NCBI RefSeq assembly: GCF_017355785.1
Contig: NZ_JAFEWE010000011.1
Location: 62,001-126,000 of the forward strand
Source of the DNA: Desertivirga arenae
Lineage (GTDB): Bacteria > Bacteroidota > Bacteroidia > Sphingobacteriales > Sphingobacteriaceae
Reading direction: 5' to 3'
Length of the DNA: 64,000 bases
In this document: in pieces, positions 18,010-27,400 of the stretch
Position numbering within the stretch: the stretch's first letter is position 1
Layout of the letters: each line of letters starts with the position of its first letter
Position numbers and translations under genes: made by a program
Notes under the pieces: generated by a model
Seen by the model: the letters and a program-made list of their open reading frames with translations, nothing else
The model's database searches: none
Told to the model about the DNA's origin: nothing

Positions 18010-18147
18010 GATAAGGAGTGCATAAGGTGCTTATAAAAGTACAAAAATATAGAAATATAGAGGGGTGAATTTTAAGGACTGAAGATATAGTCAAAGAACC
18101 GTTATCTACCATGCTTTACAATCTTTTCTGTACATTAGACTGAGCAA

Positions 18148-19113
18148 ATGGTGACGGCTAATACCCTTAATAATTTTCTTTCTAAACTTAAACGTTTAAA
18201 TCGGGCTTCCACTCCTTACGGCAAAGCTCCGCATAAGCCCGTTCTTCTCATTTCAATTATAGATTTGATAGAACAAGGCCTAGTAACAGATAACAGGATC
18301 TACGTTACCCCGGAGCTGGTGGCAATGTTCCAGGAAAACTGGAGGCTTCTAGTTAATACACCGCATCAACCAGACTTCACGCAGCCTTTCTACTACATGC
18401 AGAGTGAGAAGATTGATGGTGAGCAGATTTGGTTTTTGCAAGCAAAGTTGGGCTACCAAATCAATGCACACATTAAAAGCGTAGTACGTCTTGCTGAAGT
18501 ATTGGAATACGCTTACTTCTCCCCTACTCTATATTTATTATTATCGGATTCTGTATCCCGGAATATTATAAAAACTGTTCTCATTGACACTTATTTTCCT
18601 ACTACCAGACAGCATTACATATTGAGTAAGGAAAAGGGAGAAGGCTATATCCACGACCTGGAAAATTACTTACTGAATGAACCCGAAGCGCAGTATAAAA
18701 CGGTAAAAATAGAATCAGAGGAGGACCTGTATGTTAGAGGTGGAATGTTTAAGAAATTGGTACCGAGGGTATATGATTCAACGTGTAGCTTTACCGGTAT
18801 GAGACTAGAATCTACTTTCGGGTACAATTTTATTGATGCTTGTCATATTGTTCCTTTTAGTATTAGCGGAGACGATAAGATAAACAATGGTATTGCTCTT
18901 TGCCCTAACCTACACCGCGCCTTCGACAGAGGCTTAGTATCAATTAATAGCTCTTATGGAATCCTTGTCTCCTCTCAGATTTCTGAAGTGGAAGCACATC
19001 CTTACAGTCTGGCTCAACTGAACGAACGAAAGATAAGACTGCCTTTTGGGCCAAGGTACTATCCTTCCCAAGAGAACTTGGAATGGCACAGGGAGAATAT
19101 TTTTAAGGGGTAG
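18148..19113 (+). CDS. HNH endonuclease, COG3440-like restriction protein
   Basis: A 321-residue protein. The N-terminal part (about 1-150), with YGKAPHKPVLLISIIDLIEQG, is the type found in COG3440 'predicted restriction endonucleases'; related N-termini in ScoMcrA-like proteins bind phosphorothioated DNA. The C-terminal HNH domain (about 200-270) has SFTGMRLEST, DACHIVPFS, NGIALCPNLHRAFDRG, carrying the expected histidines and asparagine; the first CxxC is only partly kept. It probably cuts modified or foreign DNA. It lies right after a helicase remnant, and helicase plus HNH is a common defence pairing, so it may once have been partnered with that gene. A terminator follows. Confidence 0.82.
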   Translation: MVTANTLNNFLSKLKRLNRASTPYGKAPHKPVLLISIIDLIEQGLVTDNRIYVTPELVAMFQENWRLLVNTPHQPDFTQPFYYMQSEKIDGEQIWFLQAKLGYQINAHIKSVVRLAEVLEYAYFSPTLYLLLSDSVSRNIIKTVLIDTYFPTTRQHYILSKEKGEGYIHDLENYLLNEPEAQYKTVKIESEEDLYVRGGMFKKLVPRVYDSTCSFTGMRLESTFGYNFIDACHIVPFSISGDDKINNGIALCPNLHRAFDRGLVSINSSYGILVSSQISEVEAHPYSLAQLNERKIRLPFGPRYYPSQENLEWHRENIFKG

Positions 19114-19161
19114 TTTAAATTATGTTTACTAACGGCCGTAGATGATGAAGGTTACATGGCT

Positions 19162-19196
19162 TTTTTTTGAGGACGCACTTTGCGACCTCAAAAAAA
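19162..19196. terminator. Bidirectional terminator hairpin
   Basis: TTTTTTTGAGG and CCTCAAAAAAA face each other across a short loop that itself contains CGC/GCG. It lies about 50 bp after the HNH gene. Confidence 0.7.
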
Positions 19197-19201
19197 TTCA
19201 T

Positions 19202-19282
19202 TAATTGCTTTCTACACGAACAAGCTTACCTTTCGTTTTGTAAAGTTTCCCATTAAATTTACATTTTTTAGGACGAGACATA
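19202..19282 (-). other. Possible insertion-element relic or 26-codon reading frame
   Basis: The minus strand has an open frame of 26 codons (MSRPKKCKFNG...VRVESN) whose beginning coincides with TGTCTCGTCCTAAAAAA, the same 17 bases as at 11490 on the plus strand. The shared end suggests a decayed mobile element; coding is doubtful. Confidence 0.3.
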
Positions 19283-19365
19283 CTAATATTAGCATAGTTG
19301 ATTTTCACATCATATATTCTCGAATTACGATAATATTAATATTCTAATCTGAACATCGAGTTTCA

Positions 19366-19863
19366 ATGGCCAAAGCAAAAAGTAGTAAAGCAATTCCAAA
19401 AGAAATTATAGGAGCATTCTTTGTGAGAAATTCAGAGGTCATACAACAATGGCTGTCTGAGGTAACTATTAACTGCGTGGACCGGGATGGCCGTTCTCTA
19501 ATATTTCAGGCTGTTCTGGTAAATTGGAAGGAGGTCCTTGAACAGCTTATTAAATATAGTCCAGACTTGAACTTGAGAGATAAATTAGGGTATACTGCAC
19601 TACATTATGCTACTCAAAACTATCTTGTTGATATAGCAGGATTTCTAATTGAGAAAGGTGCTGAGGTTGACTGTAAAAGCAATTCTGGCACAACTCCTTT
19701 GTTCGTGGCTGTTGCTGAATCCAAAGGACGAGGTGATATGATAAAGCTACTCCTGGCTAAAGGTGCAGATCCGGATGCTCTTAATAATTCCGGTAACAGT
19801 CCGAGATCATTCGCTGATAAAATTGCCAACTACGATATCAAGCAGTTTTTCAGATCGTATTGA
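19366..19863 (+). CDS. Ankyrin-repeat protein
   Basis: A 165-residue protein without a signal peptide. It has about four ankyrin repeats: around residues 38-65 (DRDGRSLIFQAV), 66-98 (DKLGYTALHYAT), 99-135 (SNSGTTPLFVAV), and a last partial one with NNSGNSPRSFA. It should be a cytoplasmic protein-binding adaptor; the partner is unknown. It follows the HNH gene but has its own 250-bp upstream gap with a terminator, so it is likely a separate unit. Confidence 0.88.
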   Translation: MAKAKSSKAIPKEIIGAFFVRNSEVIQQWLSEVTINCVDRDGRSLIFQAVLVNWKEVLEQLIKYSPDLNLRDKLGYTALHYATQNYLVDIAGFLIEKGAEVDCKSNSGTTPLFVAVAESKGRGDMIKLLLAKGADPDALNNSGNSPRSFADKIANYDIKQFFRSY

Positions 19864-20005
19864 CCCATTCCGGTTTCTACTATTATATACTATAAAAGAG
19901 GTTAGCGCAATACCTAAATATTCGTATCGCTTTCATGATCGGTGCCACATGCTGTTATTCCAACACTGACGCTGCCAGCGGTTTCAATATTTCTAACAGA
20001 TTTAG

Positions 20006-20917
20006 CTAAGGAAGCTTAACTTCAACGCCCCCCTTGTCCCAGGTTTCATTGACTTTGATTGAGAAATTGGGATTACTATTCCCGGTAGATAAACAAGTAA
20101 ACAGCTTTCCTTTAATCGTTATCTTCTTATTCCTGATGTAGTCGACCTTTACCTCCTTAGAAACTAATTCTTTTGCGCTCGCGTCGAAGGCTTTTATTTC
20201 GACAGCCGTTCCGGGGATGCCATCATTGGGGAGGGCATAAGTAGAGAATGTTTTATTTAGAATTCTGCGATCTCGACTACCTATGGTAAAGGTAGCGGTA
20301 CGGGTTGGAACAGAACCCATAGAAATTCCATCAAGCACCATATGTACAGATCCTTCATTTTTTGTGATAATGCTTATAGAAGATACCTCGGAAGGAATTG
20401 AATCTTCTACAACCAGGTCTATTCCGGATACTATTCTATCTAAAATTACTTCCTCAACTGCGTCTTCGCTTACTTTAATCTGATCTATTTTCTTAAAAAA
20501 CAGGTCGTAAGTCCGGTTTCCAGGATCTACATAATCCTGACCAATATAATTATTAGCAACATTCCAGTTGAAATTTCCGGTTGAAGCAGCAAAGGCAGCC
20601 TTGTAAGAACCAACAGGCAGTTCTACCCTAAAGGTTCCGAAATTAGGAGTGCTCTTAGTCTGGTTTATTATAGTATAAGGAGTTCCGTTGTTATCGTAAA
20701 TCTTACAACTTAAATAATCAGCGAATTTTTTAACAGAATCTGCAAGAGTAGTCGCATTAGACCCAGACTTAAAATCACCAACTGATACTGCAAGATCAGA
20801 TACGTTAAACGTTACAGTGGCCTTTTCTTTTTCTGTTGAAGGCTGTTCAGGTTCGTCAACAGAACACGCTGTAAATGTAAACAAGGCCAGGCATAGGGAT
20901 AGTAGTTGTTTTTTCAT
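20006..20917 (-). CDS. Secreted lipoprotein, FimB/Mfa2-like
   Basis: A 303-residue protein with signal peptide and lipobox FTAC (Cys18). The mature part is beta-rich, begins KATVTFNVSDL, and has LPVGSYKAAFAAS near residue 105, a pattern found in Bacteroidota fimbrillin-associated proteins of the FimB/Mfa2 class. Assignment is from style and layout rather than a decisive motif. It would be exported to the outer membrane surface. A decayed copy of its 5' end lies at 44341-44434, so the gene or its family has been duplicated. Its upstream region has an array of TTAACATGTT-like palindromes. Confidence 0.55.
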   Translation of the reverse strand: MKKQLLSLCLALFTFTACSVDEPEQPSTEKEKATVTFNVSDLAVSVGDFKSGSNATTLADSVKKFADYLSCKIYDNNGTPYTIINQTKSTPNFGTFRVELPVGSYKAAFAASTGNFNWNVANNYIGQDYVDPGNRTYDLFFKKIDQIKVSEDAVEEVILDRIVSGIDLVVEDSIPSEVSSISIITKNEGSVHMVLDGISMGSVPTRTATFTIGSRDRRILNKTFSTYALPNDGIPGTAVEIKAFDASAKELVSKEVKVDYIRNKKITIKGKLFTCLSTGNSNPNFSIKVNETWDKGGVEVKLP

Positions 20918-21064
20918 AGGATAAGTTCAGATGTTTGGAAGTTCAAACAGCCAGATAGGGGAAATAGTTTTAGGTCTGGAAGTATAATTACTAAGGGTAA
21001 ATGATTGCCATTAAACAGCACTTGTTTATGATACACCTGAAACATTAAATTTCCAGCGAAAAAG

Positions 21065-21130
21065 TTAACACGTTTTTTTTAACATGTTAAAAAAACAGAC
21101 ATTTTTTAACACGTTCTATTAACATGTTAA
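21065..21130. promoter_or_regulatory. Array of four TTAACAYGTT palindromic sites
   Basis: TTAACACGTT occurs at 21065 and 21106, and TTAACATGTTAA at 21079 and 21119. The two pairs are spaced 41 bp apart and each pair 13-14 bp. This regular arrangement looks like a multi-site operator for the FimB-like gene 150 bp away, or for the oxidoreductase. Confidence 0.5.
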
Positions 21131-21213
21131 AAAAGCATAGAAAAATTAACACAACAACCACTGTGTAGCTGGAAAAGACTGTTAGCAGTAGCTTAATCAT
21201 TGAAAAGCACAAT

Positions 21214-21232
21214 AGTGATTTGATACAAGTTT
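21214..21232 (+). promoter_or_regulatory. 19-bp motif shared with the 40.1-kb ene-reductase promoter
   Basis: AGTGATTTGATACAAGTTT differs at one base from 39964-39982. It is followed after about 20 bp by CAACTTTG, which resembles the Bacteroidota -7 box, so the motif sits where an activator next to -33 would bind. Confidence 0.5.
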
Positions 21233-21290
21233 GAGAATGCCTCTATTAGCAACTTTGTGATATCAAGTTAAAGCATTTAAAAATAATATC

Positions 21291-22232
21291 ATGAAAGCAT
21301 TAGTTTATAGAGAATTCGGAAACATTAATGTTTTGCAAATTGCAGAACAACCAAAACCTACAATTGAAAAAGACGAGGTATTAGTAAAAGTAAAAGCATT
21401 TTCTATTAATCCTTTGGATTGGAAAATAAGAAAGGGAGAAATGAAACTGATGTCGGGTTCCAAATTTCCCAGATACACCGGAACTGATTTCTCGGGTATT
21501 GTTGAAGAAGTGGGATCTACTGTTACTAATTTTAAAAAAGGCGATGAGGTTTTTGGCGTGGTCAAAAACATGAAAACAGGTGCATCAGCAGAGTATATTT
21601 CCGTGAGCTCCTCATTAGTTTGGAAGAAACCCTCTGGTATCAATTGGTTTCAGGCTGCTTCCATTCCAGTAGTTGGAACGGCTGCTGTTAACGCAATGGA
21701 AAAAATGGGTAACCTTAGCTCAGAAACTAAAGTTTTGGTGAACGGAGCAACCGGAGGTTTTGGCATGTTTTTACTTCAACTACTAAAACAACGGGGCGTT
21801 AATGTAACGGCCGTTACATCAACGCGAGGAATTGAATTTGCAAAGCAATGGGGTGCTAGTGCTCTTTTAAATTACACGAAAGACGACGTACTTTCTCAGA
21901 AGGCGACTTATGACATCGTGGTTGATCTATCCGGTAAACTAAGCTATAAAGATGCCCGCCCAATCATGAAAGCGAAAAGCTTGTTTTTGAATTCAACGCC
22001 TCAGCCTATTGAAATTCCCACTTCATTTATCAAAAACCTTTTTACCTCCAAAAAACATATTGTTATACTATCGAGCCCTTCGGCCAAAGCCACTGATATT
22101 TTGCTCAATGCTGTGAACAAGGGTTTGCAGATTGAAGTCAATAGAGTATTCTCTTTTTCCAAATACAAAGTGGCTTTTGAAAATGCTGAGAAAGGCGGAT
22201 ACGTTGGGAAAGTTGTCGTAGAAATGGATTAA
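21291..22232 (+). CDS. NAD(P)-dependent zinc-independent MDR oxidoreductase
   Basis: A 313-residue medium-chain dehydrogenase/reductase of the quinone oxidoreductase branch. The N-terminal GroES-like fold has FSINPLDWKIRKG and GTDFSGIVEEVG; the Rossmann part has VNGATGGFGMFLLQL (near residues 148-162). The zinc-binding cysteines and histidine of alcohol dehydrogenases are absent. It would reduce quinones or enones with NAD(P)H in the cytoplasm. It stands alone, with a promoter motif shared with the ene-reductase operon, which suggests joint control by an electrophile- or redox-responsive activator. Confidence 0.88.
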   Translation: MKALVYREFGNINVLQIAEQPKPTIEKDEVLVKVKAFSINPLDWKIRKGEMKLMSGSKFPRYTGTDFSGIVEEVGSTVTNFKKGDEVFGVVKNMKTGASAEYISVSSSLVWKKPSGINWFQAASIPVVGTAAVNAMEKMGNLSSETKVLVNGATGGFGMFLLQLLKQRGVNVTAVTSTRGIEFAKQWGASALLNYTKDDVLSQKATYDIVVDLSGKLSYKDARPIMKAKSLFLNSTPQPIEIPTSFIKNLFTSKKHIVILSSPSAKATDILLNAVNKGLQIEVNRVFSFSKYKVAFENAEKGGYVGKVVVEMD

Positions 22233-22323
22233 TCATTGGATACAAGACCTTCGTTTATTTTGGGCAATGATAATAAAGCAGTCGTTCTAATGAACGCCCG
22301 CTTTATTTCATTTCAAACAGCGA

Positions 22324-23958
22324 TTAAGGCGCTAGAAACTGCCATTGCTGATTGTTTCCACCACTATAGCCCCATTGAATAATTGGGGTGTTCGCGGCAG
22401 TTGAACCGCCTGACACATCCAAAACCTGGTAATCATGCTGGAAAAACAAGGTATAATAACCACTCGCTGGCGTCCCTAAGGTAATCCTTTGATTAGCACT
22501 GCCTTGATAATCATACAATATTGTAGCGGTTCCCGGAACGTTGGATGCTCCATTTACATCAATTGATCTTCCGCTCGCGACGTTACGAATGCTATATTGC
22601 CCATTCCCTAGACTGGTAACTGTCCAACGCTGGTTATTGCCACCATTGTAGCCATATTGAATTAATGGAGTTCCATTAGCTGTTCCTCCCCCACTGGCGT
22701 CTAAGGCAAGCCCGGTGGCTCGGTTTATTATTCGGTAAGTTCCATTTGAAAGAGAACCGCTGGCTGGATTAATAGCCGGAGTATATTGTAACATAGCAAC
22801 CGCACTGGCAAATGTTGCCGCCCTAGCAGTACCATCTAAGGGACTCGCGGCGTTCCAACCATTCCAGGTAATACTATAGTCCGTTCTGCGATTCCTCCAA
22901 ATGGCGTTCGCATTGTTATTCATAAAGTTATAATACCTGTTCCAGTATTGCGGGTTCCACCTGCAAAGGTGTCCGACCCCCCGTGCAAACTCATCTCCCC
23001 AGGTGATCAGATGAGTTGCAGTATTACTGATAATACCTCCAGGTGCCAGGTTCCCCCCATTATTCATAACATAATCCGCAGCTTGCTGGGCATCAGCCAG
23101 AACAGTAGCATTACCGGTGATCCGATGAAGATGTGCTGCGAAATCAATGAATGTGCCTTGATTATAAACTGCAGGTCCATAAGAAATAGCATTATCCCTG
23201 TAAATACCACGATAAACTTCACCTGTGCTTGCATTGTAAATGCGTGAACGTGACCAGTCGTAAATTCGCTGAGCTTTGGTGCGATAATCAGTGTTTCCGG
23301 TCACCTGATAAAGGATACAACCAAGCTTACCTGTTGTATTGTTAGACAAAGCCTCTTTAATAATTTCCGTAACGCCAGGGTAATTAGGCTGTTGCTCCCA
23401 GATTCCGCCTCCATTATACTGGGTATCCCAACCTCTGTTATAAACGAAATTGAAGCAATACTCTGCCTGGGTGCGAAGCTCGGGAGTCCCGGTTATTTGA
23501 TAACCTCTCGCAAGCATAAGACCAACCCAGGCTACATCATCATTCCATCCATCCCAATCGAATGGAGGTGGGTGTATCCTAAGATAGCTGGTACAAAGGT
23601 TATTCACCAACGTCCTGTTAGCCGCAGTTCCACTCCTTTCATAAGCATCTTCAGCTACCATAATATCAAGAGCCAGCTCCCAGAAGTTGTCTGGATTTCC
23701 ATTATTGAAGGCATACTTATAAAAGGTATTTCCACCTGAGTTGACGAGAAATGCGCTGTTATAAGCATTGAACATCGTCTCCGCATCACTGGAAGCAACA
23801 CTGATACTGGCACCTGCTTTTGATTTACCTGAAGCTTCTTCAGGAATCGCCTGTTCGGGTTGCGTCTTTTTACAGGCGGACACCAGGAAAACCGCAAGTG
23901 CAGCGATTTGCAGCAGGCATCGTAAAGCACGGGGCTTTTTTAAATAAATCTCTTTCAT
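22324..23958 (-). CDS. GH76 family alpha-1,6-mannanase with C-terminal ricin-type lectin domain
   Basis: I take ATG 23958 (MKEIYLKK), 18 codons inside the longest frame, because it opens a good lipoprotein signal ending in SACKK. Residues about 55-370 follow the GH76 alpha/alpha barrel: NDDVAW, NGGGIWEQ, a LGCILYQVTGN...IYDW helix pair, GPAVYNQGTFIDFAAHL and FARGVGHL. The C-terminal about 140 residues are a three-fold ricin B (CBM13-like) domain with QRW, QRI and QQW positions, so the middle repeat is degenerate. The likely substrate is alpha-1,6-mannan such as fungal wall mannan. It lies divergent from the HTCS gene, which probably controls it. Confidence 0.86.
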   Translation of the reverse strand: MKEIYLKKPRALRCLLQIAALAVFLVSACKKTQPEQAIPEEASGKSKAGASISVASSDAETMFNAYNSAFLVNSGGNTFYKYAFNNGNPDNFWELALDIMVAEDAYERSGTAANRTLVNNLCTSYLRIHPPPFDWDGWNDDVAWVGLMLARGYQITGTPELRTQAEYCFNFVYNRGWDTQYNGGGIWEQQPNYPGVTEIIKEALSNNTTGKLGCILYQVTGNTDYRTKAQRIYDWSRSRIYNASTGEVYRGIYRDNAISYGPAVYNQGTFIDFAAHLHRITGNATVLADAQQAADYVMNNGGNLAPGGIISNTATHLITWGDEFARGVGHLCRWNPQYWNRYYNFMNNNANAIWRNRRTDYSITWNGWNAASPLDGTARAATFASAVAMLQYTPAINPASGSLSNGTYRIINRATGLALDASGGGTANGTPLIQYGYNGGNNQRWTVTSLGNGQYSIRNVASGRSIDVNGASNVPGTATILYDYQGSANQRITLGTPASGYYTLFFQHDYQVLDVSGGSTAANTPIIQWGYSGGNNQQWQFLAP

Positions 23959-24469
23959 CGATTTAGTGAATAAATAATTAGTTAGAAAATTGATTAATTG
24001 AATGAGACACAAAGTAAATTAGGGATGCGCCCTGCGAGTGAGCCTTTTCGTACATCTTTTTTGATCTTTTGTACAGAAAGAGATTATAAATTAACACCTG
24101 ATCATTTCATAAAACTGTTGCTTTCCAGTGATTGCAATACAGGTGATGTACATAGTCATCGATCTGGAAAAAAAAGATAGAAATACCCGGTTCTACTGAA
24201 AAAGAACTTATTGTCAAAAAAAATGTACGTTTAGGCAAACAGGATAATTGAATAGAATTTACACAAATCTGAATGCCTAAAAAAGCCTCCAATTTTCTTT
24301 AATTTTATGCCTAAACGCCCCTTTCAGGCTTGATTCTGGCAAATATTTTATCGAACTTCGCTTAGGTCGTTACCACCAAAATAACCATAAGGGGAACTGA
24401 TTATTAGTCTGCAGAAATGCGGCTCCGGCCCACTATCCGAACCAATTAAAATTACTACAATAATATTCG
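23959..24469. other. Divergent promoter region between GH76 and HTCS genes
   Basis: No gene is seen. TGCCTAAA occurs three times: inverted at 24230-24237 and direct at 24274-24281 and 24308-24315. The outer copies extend to a matched CGTTTAGGCA / TGCCTAAACG pair, so these are candidate regulator sites. Confidence 0.45.
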
Positions 24470-27400
24470 ATGGACATCAAAGATCTGTTTAAACTAATAA
24501 CAGGCCGGCTTCTTAAGCTATTACTATTTTTTTTCCTTGGATTTCTTGCTCATTCCTCTGCTTTCGCACAGGACCCATCCTTCCCTTTTAAATTCAATCA
24601 CCTTACTGTTGATGAAGGGCTCTCGCACACGGATGCAAATGACATTGTACAAGATAAGCATGGCTTTATTTGGGTTGCAACCTATTTTGGAATTAGCAGA
24701 TATGACGGGTATTCCATCAAACGATACTACAATGAAAATGTTCCTGCGAACAATGCCTTTAAAAATCGTGTAAGAAGTATTACGGCTGATGAGGAAGGTA
24801 GAATTTGGCTGGGAACCGAAGATGGATTGCAGTGTTTCAACCCAAGGACAGAAAAGTACCTTGATTTCCCTAAACTTCAAAAATATGTTACTCCCCCCTT
24901 TTCGAAACTTCTTAGGCCCGACGGGAATCTCTTATATGGCCTTACCGGAGGTATATTAAAAATGTATTCTGTTGAAGGAGAAAATGTAAGGGAGGAAGCT
25001 GTAAAAATTCCCATCGGAGTAGAGTTTTCAGACCTTGTCAGCAATAAAAATGGAATTCTCTACCTGAGTAGCAATAAGGGTTTATGGTCTTTAGGTAAAG
25101 ACAAAAAGTTCACTTTTATACCAGTAACTGGTCTTACTGATCTTAATTTATCAAGGCTATATTTTGATAAGCAGTTAAACCTACTCATCGCGACAGAGAA
25201 AAAGCTCATGCTGCTAACTAAACCCCTGCAAAATACCCCATTGCAGAAATTAGCTGTGTCTAAATCCTACCAGGTACCAGAGGATATTCGTATTCGTGAT
25301 ATTATGGAAGGCGGCGGCGGGGATTATTGGCTCAATGGCAGTTCAGGTTTGCTCCGGTTAAGCCATAATTTGCAGTTTATTCAGAGACTTGACAATCGGA
25401 GTACAGAACAGAGCTTGACTTCGAAATCATTGGGCCGTTGTATTGTCGACCGTTCAGAGTGCTTGTGGGTATGTTCCTTTGGCGGTGGTGTGAGTTATTG
25501 CGATTTGAATCAGAAACTGTTTTATACCATTAAAAATAACCCAGGTATCCCGAATTCGCTTTCGGGCAACCATGTTCGATCTCTTTTGGAAGATGGGGAT
25601 AAATTATGGATTGGCACTACTGCAAATGGCTTAAACCAGTATGATTTAAAAACGAAAAAATACACTTACTACAATACGTATAACTCTCCTGTTAGATTAA
25701 AACACGATGAAATAGCCTCCCTGACGTTAGATAATGATTTCAACTTATGGATTGGCAATGGCCAGGGTATAGAAATATTAAAACGAGGAGGGAGGGAATT
25801 ATGGAAGCCTGCAGGATACGAGCATTTTCCAAAGTATGTTATTGAAACACTGGTTAAAGATTGCTACGGCAATATCTGGTTCGGTAATCACATGAACAAT
25901 TTTGGTGTGATCTGGAAGGATGCCTCTAACACCTATAACGTTCGATACTACGATGAGGGGTATTTCATCCAGGCCGACAGTAAAACACCACAATTATTCA
26001 TATCAAGTACAAAGGGATTAAAACGTGTAATAATAGATAATAGAGGTAATATTTTAAAAACGTTTCATTATAAGGCATCCTCAAAACCCAACTCTTTAAC
26101 CTCCGATTATACCTACCCTGTTTGCAAACAGAATGATAGCATTTATTGGGTCGGGACTATTGGAGGAGGATTGAACAAACTCGCTCTAAACCTGAAAACA
26201 AATGCGTTTACTATTACACCATATACTGATCGCTACGGAGTGTTCAAGGATGTGGAAAGTATGGAAATTGATAATGCCGGCAATGTGTGGATGGGCGGTA
26301 ACGGACTTGAACGCCTGGATCCTAAAACTGGTAAATTAATTCGTTACGACAAAAACGACGGGCTTCAGGGAAACAGTTTTAAAGTTGGTTCCTCTTATAA
26401 AGGTGCCAGTGGGCGACTATATTTTGGAGGCATTAGTGGGCTTAATTATTTCTATCCGGAGCAAATAAAATCAAGCCGTGTTGCAGCCTATCCTGTCTTA
26501 ACAGATATCCTCATCAATAATCAGAAACCGGAATACGGAGAACAGAAATCTTCCAGGAATATCATTGCAGAAGCTATTAGCTATACGAAAGAGCTTAGGT
26601 TGAGTTATCTCCAAAATAACTTTCTGATTTCATTTTCTGCGATGAATTATGCTAACCCCTTGAAATGCAAGTACCGTTACAAACTGTTGGGATTTGATAA
26701 AGAATGGCGCTTTACCGATGGAACAAATGCAAAAGCTGCTTATAGCAACCTTGATTATAAAACGTACAGATTTATTGTCCAAGCTACGAATATCGATGGC
26801 ATTTGGAGTGCAAATGAAGCACACTTGGATATTACTATCACACCGCCATGGTGGAAATCGACTCTTGCCAAAATCTTATATAGCTTACTTATCCTTTCAG
26901 GCCTGGCAGGAGTATATATCTATCAGGCCAGATGGTACCGCTTGAAGCGGGAGATTGAAGTCAGGGCTATCAATGAAAGAAAGAGAAACGAAATGCACCA
27001 GCAAAGGACTGAGCTATATCAACAGCAGCTACAGTTTTTCACTAATATATCGCATGAATTTCGCACGCCTTTGACTTTAATATTGGGTCCGTTGGAAAAT
27101 CTGATGAGTCAGAATAATAACCCGGCTTTAAGTAACTCCTATCAACTTATGCTAAGGAATACCAGGCGTTTGATGAATCTGGTGAGCGAATTGATGAATT
27201 TTAAGAAGGCTGCTGATGATATTATCAAGTTACAGGTTCAGCCCCTGGCTATTAGTCAATTTTGTAAAGAACTCATCACCGACTTTCAGGATCTATCGGA
27301 GGGGAAAGACATTAGCTTTAAATTAATCGATCATACGGGAGCAAGTAATGAAGAACTGACCAATTATTTTGACGTTCAAATCCTCGAAAAAATTCTTCTA

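Larger units (their letters stand above)
20918..21290. other. Divergent intergenic region with operator-like sites
   Basis: The region separates the FimB-like gene (minus) and the oxidoreductase (plus). It holds four palindrome-like sites (21065-21130), a 28-bp relic of the helicase gene (21165-21192, three mismatches to bases 657-684 of this window) and a 19-bp motif shared with the ene-reductase promoter (21214-21232). Confidence 0.6.
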
